Below are positions 9,630-16,753 of a stretch of 64,000 bases of DNA, piece after piece. The first letter of the stretch is position 1; each line of letters opens with the position of its first letter. The notes below the pieces were generated by a model. The model did not search any database and was not told where the DNA came from. It saw only the letters and a program-made list of their open reading frames with translations. The translations under genes were made by a program, and so were the position numbers. Source of the DNA: Couchioplanes caeruleus (lineage in GTDB: Bacteria > Actinomycetota > Actinomycetes > Mycobacteriales > Micromonosporaceae); contig NZ_CP092183.1 in assembly GCF_023499255.1 (NCBI RefSeq), forward strand, positions 4,646,501 to 4,710,500, given 5' to 3'.

Positions 9630-10520
9630 TTACTTGATGGCGCCGGCGGTGATGCCGCGGGTCAGGGTGCGCTGGAAGATCAGGAAGAACAGCATCGCGG
9701 GCAGGATGCCGACCAGGGCCGAGGCGCTGGTGGTGGTGGCGTCCATGAGCCGGTCGCCCTGCAGCACGCCGAGGGCCACCGGGACGGTCTGGTTCTCGTT
9801 GGAGACCAGGAAGATCAGCGGCAGGAAGAACTCGTTCCACGTCCAGATGAAGAAGAACGTGAACAGCACGGCGAGGGTCGGGCGGCTGACCGGGACGACG
9901 ACGCGCCACAGGGTGCGCCCCTTGCCCGCGCCGTCGACCGCGGCGGCGTCGAGCAGCTCGGTGGGGAACTCGGCGTACACCGAGGAGAGCAGGTACGTGC
10001 CGAAGGCGCTCTGGATGACCGTGAAGATGATGACGATCGAGGTCAGGCTGTCGTACAGGTGCAGGTTCTTGGACAGGTAGTACAGCGGGTACGCCAGCAC
10101 CTCCTGCGGCAGCACGTTGGCGACGAGGAAGAAGACCAGGAACCAGATCCGGCCCTTCACCCGGCCGATGCCCAGCGCGTACGCGTTGAGCACCGACAGC
10201 AGCACCGCGAGCACCGCGACGGCGAGGCTGGTGACGAAGCTGTTGAGCAGTTTGCGGGTGAAGTCCACCCGTACCCAGAAGTCGGCGATGCCCTGGAAGG
10301 ACAGCCGTTCCGGGATCGACAGCGGGCCGTTGCTCGCATAGTCGGCCGGGGTCTTCACCGCGTTGATCGCGACGACCAGCATCGGCGCCACGAAGAGCAG
10401 GACCAGCACCAGGAGCACGGCCAGCACGACCCAGCGCGCCGGGCGCCGCCGTTTCAGCGGCCGCAGCGGTCCGGCGTCCTCGGCACGGTCCTGCCGGGCG
10501 GGTGCGCTCAGGACGGTCAT
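9630..10520 (-). CDS. Carbohydrate ABC transporter permease (MalG type)
   Basis: This is a 296-residue inner-membrane component of a CUT1-family sugar importer. After a basic N-terminal stretch there are about six membrane helices. The EAA loop DAAAVDGAGKGRTLWRVVVP contains the conserved Gly that contacts the ATPase. The C-terminus GITAGAIK is typical of MalG homologues. The ATG at 10520 overlaps the stop of the preceding permease as ATGA. No ATP-binding subunit is encoded nearby, as is common in actinobacteria, where one MsiK-like ATPase serves many CUT1 systems; that is inference here. Confidence 0.93.
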   Translation of the reverse strand: MTVLSAPARQDRAEDAGPLRPLKRRRPARWVVLAVLLVLVLLFVAPMLVVAINAVKTPADYASNGPLSIPERLSFQGIADFWVRVDFTRKLLNSFVTSLAVAVLAVLLSVLNAYALGIGRVKGRIWFLVFFLVANVLPQEVLAYPLYYLSKNLHLYDSLTSIVIIFTVIQSAFGTYLLSSVYAEFPTELLDAAAVDGAGKGRTLWRVVVPVSRPTLAVLFTFFFIWTWNEFFLPLIFLVSNENQTVPVALGVLQGDRLMDATTTSASALVGILPAMLFFLIFQRTLTRGITAGAIK

Positions 10521-11425
10521 CGGGTGCCTCCCCGCTCGGCGCGGTTCTGCAGGCGCAGGAAGACGAACGCGAGCACGATGATGATCACGGTGAGCACCGT
10601 CGAGATCGCCGAGCCGTACCCCACCTGGGCGGTCTGGAAGAAGCTCTTGTACGCGAAGTACGACGGCACCAGCGTGGCGTTGCTGGGCCCGCCCCGGGTC
10701 AGCACGAAGATCTGCCCGAAGATCTTGAGCGCGGCGATCGTGGTGGTGACCAGCACGACGTAGAACTCCGGGCGGATCAGGTACACGGTGATCCGGCGGA
10801 AGCGCTGCCACCACGTGGCGCCGTCGAGGTCGGCGGCCTCGTACAGCTCGGGGTCGATGCGCTGCAGGCCGGACATGAACATCACGACCGGGTAGCCGAG
10901 CTGGAACCAGACCATCACGGCCATGACGCTGAGCAGCGCGTACTGGGGGTCGCCGAGCCAGTTGCGGGCCAGCGACCCGAGCCCGGCCGAGTCGAGGATC
11001 CGGTTGAGCGCCCCGTAGCTGGGGTGCAGGATCCAGCCCCACACGATGCCCGTGACCGCGACCGGCAGCACCTGCGGCAGGTAGAGGCCGGAGCGGAACA
11101 CGCTGGCCCAGCGGTTGCCGAAGACCTTGGCGACGTAGTCGAACAGCACCGCGGCCAGCAGCAGCCCGACCAGCGTGGGGATCACCGCCATCGCCACGAT
11201 CAGCAGCAGGATGTGGCCGAACGAGGCCCAGAAGTTCGCGTCGTGGATCAGCCGGGTGTAGTTGTCCAGGCCGGTCCACTGCGGCGTGCCGATGCCGGTC
11301 CACCGGGTGAAGCTGATGCCGACGGTCATGACCAGCGGCACGACGATGACCGCGAGGGAGGCCAGCACCCCCGGGATCAGGAACAGCCCGTAGCCGGGAT
11401 TCCGGCCTCCCCCGCGCCCGCTCAT
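10517..11425 (-). CDS. Carbohydrate ABC transporter permease (MalF type)
   Basis: This 302-residue permease is the partner of the MalG-type protein. It starts MSGRGGGRNPGYGLFLIPG, has about six membrane helices, and carries the EAA loop YEAADLDGATWWQRFRRITVYLIRP, in which the conserved Gly is present. RGGPSNATLV is the usual periplasmic-loop motif of sugar permeases. The ATG overlaps the stop of the solute-binding protein gene by 4 bp and the gene's own stop overlaps the next permease start, so the three genes are translationally coupled. The frame stays open upstream into the binding-protein gene, but that is a shadow. Confidence 0.93.
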   Translation of the reverse strand: MSGRGGGRNPGYGLFLIPGVLASLAVIVVPLVMTVGISFTRWTGIGTPQWTGLDNYTRLIHDANFWASFGHILLLIVAMAVIPTLVGLLLAAVLFDYVAKVFGNRWASVFRSGLYLPQVLPVAVTGIVWGWILHPSYGALNRILDSAGLGSLARNWLGDPQYALLSVMAVMVWFQLGYPVVMFMSGLQRIDPELYEAADLDGATWWQRFRRITVYLIRPEFYVVLVTTTIAALKIFGQIFVLTRGGPSNATLVPSYFAYKSFFQTAQVGYGSAISTVLTVIIIVLAFVFLRLQNRAERGGTR

Positions 11426-12729
11426 TTGCCGAGATCGGCGAGGTTGTCGTTGTACGGCTTCGCGATCTCGTCGAGCATCTGCTGCGGTGTCTTGGAGCCG
11501 TTGATCAGCCCCTGGACCCCGCCGACGAGCACGTCGTAGTACCCGGGCGCCGGCCAGTCGGGGTAGAACGCCAGCCCGTCGGCCTTCGACACGGCGTCGA
11601 ACCCGGCGATCAGCTCCTTGTTCTTCGCGTCGGTGATCTGTGCCGTGTCCGCCGCGACGGGGACGCCGCCGTTGTTGCCGAGCAGGTTCTGCACCTCGGG
11701 CTTCATGGTGATGTCGATGAAGTCGTACGCGAGGGACTTGGCCTTGCTCTTGGCCGGCACGACCCAGAGGTTGCCGCTGGAGCCGGGGTGCAGGTTGTTG
11801 CCGGGGAACAGGAACGTGCCCCAGTCGAAGTTCTTGATCTCGTCGGCGAAGCGGCCGTACCACCAGCTGCCGGAGATGAGGATCGGGAACTTGCCCTGCT
11901 CGAACGCGACGCCCATGTCCTCGGCCTTGATGCCGGCGGAGTTCTTGGCGATGTAGCCCTTGGACACCCAGTCGGCGAACGTCTGCGCGCCGTACGTCAG
12001 CTCCGGCCCGTGGAAGTCGACCTTGCTCTTGTACAGCTGGTAGTTGTCCACGAAGGTGCGGTTCGCCTTGGAGAGCGCGAGCTCGTAGAAGATCTGCTGC
12101 GCGGGGTACTCGGCGCCGCCGACCGACAGCGGGGTGACACCGGCCTTGACGAACGTGTCCATCGCCGCGGTGAACTGGTCCAGTGTGGTCGGCACGGCGA
12201 GGTTGTGCTTCTTGAACAGGTCCTTGTTGTAGTAGACCATCACGTACTCGCCGTAGTTCGGCACGCCGTACCAGTTGCCGCTGCCCATGATGCCCTGGGC
12301 GTCGTACCGGGCGGTGGTCTGCAGGCTGGGGCTGAGCTGCTTGTCCCAGCCGTGCTTGGTGACCTGCTCGGTGAGGTCGGTGAGCAGGCCCTGCTTGGAC
12401 AGCAGGCCGGCGGTCGCGTTGCCCTTGTTGTACTCGAGGATGTCCGGGGCGCTGTCGGAGTTCAGGATCATCCCGGCGTTCTGCTGGATCTGTTCGAAGC
12501 CCTTCTGCTCGAACTTCACCTCCACGCCGGGATGGGCGGCCTTGAACAGCTCGATGGCCTTGGTCCAGGCCACGCCCATCGCGCTGGTCGGGCCCTCGTA
12601 GTGCCAGAGGGTCAGGGTCTTGGCGTCGGCGCCCTCGTCGCCGGAGCCGGAGTCGCTGCAGGCGGTGAGCCCCAGCGATGCGAGCAGCAGCAGTGCACCG
12701 GCGGCGAGGCCGAGTCGGGGTCTTGTCAT
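11422..12729 (-). CDS. Carbohydrate ABC transporter substrate-binding lipoprotein
   Basis: This is a 435-residue extracellular sugar-binding protein of the ExtSB1 (CUT1) family, anchored through a lipidated Cys. The chosen ATG has GGGAGGG upstream and gives a lipoprotein signal peptide with lipobox LTAC (Cys24), then a Ser/Gly linker. The mature part begins TLTLWHYEGP, a standard sugar-binding-protein strand. Readable frame upstream of this ATG runs through the operator palindromes and is not coding. It is the first gene of a five-gene operon (binding protein, two permeases, GH31, DapA-like). The promoter and three operators lie directly upstream, so expression should be repressed by the LacI protein encoded next to it. 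Confidence 0.94.
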   Translation of the reverse strand: MTRPRLGLAAGALLLLASLGLTACSDSGSGDEGADAKTLTLWHYEGPTSAMGVAWTKAIELFKAAHPGVEVKFEQKGFEQIQQNAGMILNSDSAPDILEYNKGNATAGLLSKQGLLTDLTEQVTKHGWDKQLSPSLQTTARYDAQGIMGSGNWYGVPNYGEYVMVYYNKDLFKKHNLAVPTTLDQFTAAMDTFVKAGVTPLSVGGAEYPAQQIFYELALSKANRTFVDNYQLYKSKVDFHGPELTYGAQTFADWVSKGYIAKNSAGIKAEDMGVAFEQGKFPILISGSWWYGRFADEIKNFDWGTFLFPGNNLHPGSSGNLWVVPAKSKAKSLAYDFIDITMKPEVQNLLGNNGGVPVAADTAQITDAKNKELIAGFDAVSKADGLAFYPDWPAPGYYDVLVGGVQGLINGSKTPQQMLDEIAKPYNDNLADLGK

Positions 12730-12767
12730 GTGCCGTTCCCTCCCAGGGGGTGGCTTCCGGAGGCTTC

Positions 12768-12783
12768 GTCGAAGCGCTTCGAC
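12768..12783. promoter_or_regulatory. LacI-family operator copy 1 (GTCGAAGCGCTTCGAC)
   Basis: This is a perfect 16-bp palindrome with the CG-centred core of LacI/PurR-family operators. It lies 38 bp upstream of the binding-protein ATG. The same 16 bases recur at 12793, 12818 and 19794, each next to a gene of the carbohydrate locus, and the LacI gene is adjacent. Binding by that regulator is inferred. Confidence 0.9.
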
Positions 12784-12792
12784 AATCGGGCA

Positions 12793-12808
12793 GTCGAAGC
12801 GCTTCGAC
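12793..12808. promoter_or_regulatory. LacI-family operator copy 2
   Basis: This is the second identical 16-bp palindrome, starting exactly 25 bp after copy 1. The 9-bp linker (AATCGGGCA) is the same between copies 1-2 and 2-3, so the array looks like a tandem duplication of a 25-bp unit. Confidence 0.9.
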
Positions 12809-12817
12809 AATCGGGCA

Positions 12818-12833
12818 GTCGAAGCGCTTCGAC
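12818..12833. promoter_or_regulatory. LacI-family operator copy 3
   Basis: This is the third identical palindrome and the one nearest the promoter. Its promoter-side edge is 17 bp downstream of the -10 hexamer, close to the expected transcription start, so a bound repressor would block promoter escape or elongation. Confidence 0.9.
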
Positions 12834-12849
12834 GAAGGGCTTGGGAGGG

Positions 12850-12879
12850 ACGCTAGGTTTTTGCTCCCCCGGATGTCAA
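12850..12879 (-). promoter_or_regulatory. Promoter of the sugar-uptake operon (TTGACA, 18 bp, TAGCGT)
   Basis: On the minus strand a consensus -35 TTGACA (12874-12879) is followed after 18 bp by TAGCGT (12850-12855), which fits the actinobacterial principal sigma -10 pattern TAnnnT. The predicted start lies about 10 bp before operator copy 3, and the leader of about 110 nt contains all three operators. Confidence 0.75.
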
Positions 12880-12899
12880 CGGGGTGACGAGAAGATTTC

Positions 12900-13907
12900 T
12901 CAGACCGACGGCGGCGCGCAGCTGTCCCGCTCGACGATCGTCGGCGGCAGCAGCCGGACCCCCTCGGTGCGGCGCCCGTCCAGCAGGTCCATGGCGATCT
13001 CCACGGCCAGCGTGCCGACGTCGTGCGCCGGGATGTCGGCCGAGGTCAGGTGCACCGGCAGCGACGTCGCCACGTCGCGCGGGCACACCGCGACGATCGA
13101 CAGGTCCCCGGGCACCCGCCGTCCCCGCGTGCGCAGCTCCTCCAGCAGCGGGACGAGCGCCTCCTCGTTGTGCACCACCAGGGCGGTCACCCCGGGCAGC
13201 TCGTCCTCGATCTCGGCCAGCGCCGCCCGGACCCCGGCCGCGCCCGGCTCGCAGGAGTGCGCGACGGTCTCCAGCCCCAGCCCGGCGGAGGCCGCGGTGA
13301 AGCCGTCCAGGAAACGCCCGGCGTACGTGGTGCCGCGCTCGTACACCGCCGGGGAGGGCCCGACCAGCGCGATCCGGCGGTGCCCGTGCCCGGCGAGGTG
13401 GGCCAGGCACTCGTGCGCGGTCGCCGCGAAGTCCAGGTCGACGCAGGCGATGCCGGCCGCGTCGTCGGGCAGCCCGATCAGCACCGAGGGCTGCTTGAGC
13501 CGGCCCAGCGCGGGGATCCGGACGTCGTCGCGCTCGACGTCCATGACGATCAGCGCGTCCACCATCGTCGCCCCGGCCACCCGCTCCAGCCCGGCGGTGC
13601 CCTCGTCCTTGGTCAGCAGCAGCACGTCGTGGTTGTACGTGCGCGCCGCCGTCACCACCGCGGTCACGAACTGCATGATGACCGGCACGCTGACGTCCAC
13701 GCGCAGCGGCACGACCAGTGCGAGCACGCTGGTGCGGCTGCTGGCCAGGGCCCGCGCGCCGGCGTGCGGGTGGTAGCCGAGCTCGGCGATCGCGGCCTTG
13801 ACCCGGGCGCTGGTCTCGGCGGAGATCGGGCGGCGGCCGCTGAGCACGTACGACACCGTGCTCATCGACACGCCGGCCGCGCGGGCGACATCGCTGATCG
13901 TCGGCAT
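12900..13907 (-). CDS. LacI-family transcriptional regulator of the glycoside locus
   Basis: This is a 335-residue repressor. The N-terminal helix-turn-helix is TISDVARAAGVSMSTVSYVLSG, followed by the hinge helix region ARALASSRTS and a periplasmic-binding-protein-like sugar sensor domain, so the inducer is probably a sugar. The ATG has a GGGGGAGGGG ribosome site. It lies 31 bp after the GH35 stop on the same strand, so it probably ends the GH3-GH35-lacI operon, and it is followed by the promoter of the ABC operon. The 16-bp palindromes at 12768, 12793, 12818 and 19794 are the obvious targets, which would make the regulator repress both operons and itself. Confidence 0.92.
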   Translation of the reverse strand: MPTISDVARAAGVSMSTVSYVLSGRRPISAETSARVKAAIAELGYHPHAGARALASSRTSVLALVVPLRVDVSVPVIMQFVTAVVTAARTYNHDVLLLTKDEGTAGLERVAGATMVDALIVMDVERDDVRIPALGRLKQPSVLIGLPDDAAGIACVDLDFAATAHECLAHLAGHGHRRIALVGPSPAVYERGTTYAGRFLDGFTAASAGLGLETVAHSCEPGAAGVRAALAEIEDELPGVTALVVHNEEALVPLLEELRTRGRRVPGDLSIVAVCPRDVATSLPVHLTSADIPAHDVGTLAVEIAMDLLDGRRTEGVRLLPPTIVERDSCAPPSV

Positions 13908-13938
13908 CGCCCCTCCCCCGCTGCTCGTCAGCCGCATC

Positions 13939-16752
13939 CTAACGACCCGGGACCGGCCGGACCTCCACTCCACCACGGTCAGTGCCCGCGATCACCAGCC
14001 GGGCGGGCACCACGGGCCCCGCGCGGTCGGCGATCACGCTCAGCGCCAGCGTGTTGCCGCCGTGCTCGTGCAGCAGCCCGGCCGGCAGCACGAACTGGGT
14101 CTGCGGGCCGATGGCGGCGCCGTACTGCCCCAGGTTCCAGCCGTTGAGGAACAGCGTGACCCGCTGACCCGCCGGGGGCGGGGCCGCGAAGCGCAGGGCG
14201 ATCGACGTGTCCTGGTGCCGCGGCAGGTCCAGCCGGAACGATGTGCGCAGCCACGTCACCCCCACCGGCACGGACGAGCCCGCGCGCGGCCAGGACCGGT
14301 CCGGGTACGCGGGCAGTGTCCAGCCGTGGCGTTCGCCGTACAGTCCGCCGGTGTTGAGCGGGCCGCGGACCGGATCGGTCAGGTCCTCGCCGCCCCGCGC
14401 GCCCTGGATCCGCCAGGTGATCGGCGCGCCGCTGCCGCCCAGCGCGGCGCGCACGAGCCCGCGGGGCTGGCGGAAGCGGTTGTCGTCGGCGGTCCAGTCG
14501 TCGTTGTTGCCCGTGTTCTGCACGACCACCGACACGACCGCCGGCCGCCCCGGCTTCAGCGCGCCGGCGGGCACGGCGAAGTGGCCGGGGCCGGGGTCCG
14601 GGTTCTGCGGCGCGTCGGAGTCCGCCTGGGTGCCGCCGGCCGCCGAGCCGAGGTAGCGCCCGTCGAGCCAGACCAGGTAGGTGCCGCGGCGGCCGGTGAT
14701 CGCGTTGAGGTCGATCGAGGTCTCCGTGCCGGTGGCGGTGAACCGGCCGCGGTACCAGACGCTGCCGCTGTGTAAGCCGTAGTCGTCGCAGGCCAGGCCG
14801 GCGTCCGCCACCCGCCAGCCCGAGTCGTCGAAGCCCGGGCGGGCCTCGGGCGCCTCCGCGTGGCTGCGCCAATCGGTGAGCACAGGCAGCGTCACCGTCG
14901 CCGGGCCGGGCAGCGTGCCGCGCCACGACCCGCTGGGCGTGGGCCGCACCGCGACCGGCAGGCCGTCGACCGTGAGCCGCCGGGCCGGGCCGAACACCTC
15001 GAGGCCGCTGCGCCGGGCGGTGTCGGCGCGCAGGGCGAGCGTGCCGCCCCGGACCTCGGCGGACCGCACCGGGCCGGTGCCGCGGACCAGCACCGGACCG
15101 GCCGAGGTGTCCGCGCGCCAGAACGTCGCCGCGGTGGCATCCGTACCGAGCATGAGCAGCAACGGCCGTCGCCCGGCCCCGGTGATCAGGACCCGGGCGA
15201 GACCGTCGTGGGTGTAGTCGAGCCGCAGGTCGCCGCGGTCGTACGAGGAGGACACCCGGCCGTCCAGGACGGTGACGCGCGGGCGGGACGGGTAGCGCAG
15301 CACCGTGGCGCCCCGCGTGCCGGCGGTGCCGTACAGGACCGCCACGTCCCGGCCGCCGATCGCCTCGTGCGTCAGGATCTCCGACGTGGACCACACCAGC
15401 CGCTGGCCGCCCAGGTCGTAGCCGGCCACCAGCAGTTTCGCGTCGCGGCCGATGAGGCGTACGGGCACCGCGTACCGGCCGTCCGGGGTGGACCAGTCCA
15501 GCGTGCCCGCGTCGTCCGTGCTGGCCGCCCGGTCCGTGTGGCGCAGCAGGACGATCTGCGTACCCGTGTCCGGGTTGACGCGCGCCGCGGTCGTCAGCGC
15601 CGGGTTGCTCGACGCCGGGCCGGGCGCCGCGTCCGTCCGGGTCAGCGGCTTGACGGCGCCGAGGAAGTAGTTCTGCCGCTTGAACTCGTCGTACTTCGCG
15701 GTGAGCTGACGGGCCTCGGTGATCGCGGCGCCGTAGTCGTACGAGGTGTACACGTCGTTGGGCTGACCGAGCCAGCCCCAGTTGGTGCCCCCGAAGCCCA
15801 TGTAGTAGCTGAAGGCCGTCGCTCCGCTCGCGACCAGGTTGTTCTTCTGGAAGAACTTCATGTACGCCGGCCCGGTGAGCTCGCGGCACTTGTCGTAGCC
15901 GGCGTTGTTCACGTCGATCGCGCCGGCCTGGTACTCGGCGGCGAAGCCGGGCGCGTCGGCCCGGATCCGCTCGGTGACGCCCTCGCCCCACGGCCCCCAG
16001 ACCGATTCCGCATCCTGACACTCGAAGGACTGCGGGTAGTCGTCGACGCCCGGGATCTGCACCGCGCCCAGGCCGGAGCCCCAGGTGGACGCCCAGGAGG
16101 CCGCATCGCAGCAGACGTTCGTGGTGAGCGGCACGGTGATGCCGTCCGCGCGGGCCCGGTCCTGAAGGTCCTGCATGTACCGGGCGTCGGTGTTGGCCTG
16201 GTACTCGTTCTCGACGTTGTAGAGCAGCACCCGGCCGCCACGGGTCACCTGGTGCCGGGCGATGATCGGGTTGATCCGGTCCAGCCACTCCCGGTACGCG
16301 GCGGTGTACCCGGGGTCGCTGCTGCGCGCCCGGCCCGGCACCCGCTTGAGCCAGGCCGGGAAGCCGCCGCCGGTGGTCTCCGCGTTGATGTACGGCCCCG
16401 GCCGGGCCACCACCCACAACCCGACCTCCTCGGCGGTGCGCAGGAGCCGGTCCACGTCGCGCACGCCGGTGAAGTCGTACACGCCGCGCTTCGGCGAGTG
16501 GTAGGCCCAGTCGAAGTAGAGCGAGACCGCGTTGAACCCGGCCGCCTTGTACTTCTCCAGGATGTCACGCCACAGGTCGGGGCTGGGCAGTCGGAAGTAA
16601 TGGAACTCCGCACTGCGCAGCAGCACCCGCTCGCCGTCGACCTTCAACGAGTAGCTGTCATAGGTGACCCGGGGCTCAGCGGCCTGCGCCGGCACGCTGA
16701 GCGCGGTCACACCGAGCGCCGCCAGCAGCAGCGCCGCGAGAAGCCGTCGCAT
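13939..16752 (-). CDS. Secreted GH35 beta-galactosidase
   Basis: This is a 937-residue retaining beta-galactosidase with a Sec signal peptide (MRRLLAALLLAALGVTALSV, cleavage after AQA). The GH35 barrel covers roughly residues 28-370. The acid/base is Glu183 in YNVENEYQ and the nucleophile is Glu273 in AAEYQAGA. Long C-terminal beta-rich regions with two jelly-roll-like modules follow, as in large bacterial and plant GH35 enzymes. The ATG follows the GH3 stop by 1 bp (TGACATG), so the two genes are translationally coupled. It would remove beta-galactose from side chains outside the cell before the remainder is imported. Confidence 0.92.
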   Translation of the reverse strand: MRRLLAALLLAALGVTALSVPAQAAEPRVTYDSYSLKVDGERVLLRSAEFHYFRLPSPDLWRDILEKYKAAGFNAVSLYFDWAYHSPKRGVYDFTGVRDVDRLLRTAEEVGLWVVARPGPYINAETTGGGFPAWLKRVPGRARSSDPGYTAAYREWLDRINPIIARHQVTRGGRVLLYNVENEYQANTDARYMQDLQDRARADGITVPLTTNVCCDAASWASTWGSGLGAVQIPGVDDYPQSFECQDAESVWGPWGEGVTERIRADAPGFAAEYQAGAIDVNNAGYDKCRELTGPAYMKFFQKNNLVASGATAFSYYMGFGGTNWGWLGQPNDVYTSYDYGAAITEARQLTAKYDEFKRQNYFLGAVKPLTRTDAAPGPASSNPALTTAARVNPDTGTQIVLLRHTDRAASTDDAGTLDWSTPDGRYAVPVRLIGRDAKLLVAGYDLGGQRLVWSTSEILTHEAIGGRDVAVLYGTAGTRGATVLRYPSRPRVTVLDGRVSSSYDRGDLRLDYTHDGLARVLITGAGRRPLLLMLGTDATAATFWRADTSAGPVLVRGTGPVRSAEVRGGTLALRADTARRSGLEVFGPARRLTVDGLPVAVRPTPSGSWRGTLPGPATVTLPVLTDWRSHAEAPEARPGFDDSGWRVADAGLACDDYGLHSGSVWYRGRFTATGTETSIDLNAITGRRGTYLVWLDGRYLGSAAGGTQADSDAPQNPDPGPGHFAVPAGALKPGRPAVVSVVVQNTGNNDDWTADDNRFRQPRGLVRAALGGSGAPITWRIQGARGGEDLTDPVRGPLNTGGLYGERHGWTLPAYPDRSWPRAGSSVPVGVTWLRTSFRLDLPRHQDTSIALRFAAPPPAGQRVTLFLNGWNLGQYGAAIGPQTQFVLPAGLLHEHGGNTLALSVIADRAGPVVPARLVIAGTDRGGVEVRPVPGR

Positions 16753-16753
16753 G

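Noticed and set aside
7674..10763. 1029-codon open frame on the plus strand
   Set aside because: It runs antisense to GH31 and both permeases; the product is Val/Glu/Gln/Arg-rich with no family motif. Long antisense frames are expected at this GC content.
12730..12810. Extension of the binding-protein frame through the operator palindromes
   Set aside because: The peptide repeats only because of the operator DNA; the lipoprotein signal peptide and ribosome site are at 12729.
12768..12833. CRISPR-like regular spacing
   Set aside because: Only three 16-bp palindromes with identical 9-bp linkers; these are operators, not repeats with unique spacers.
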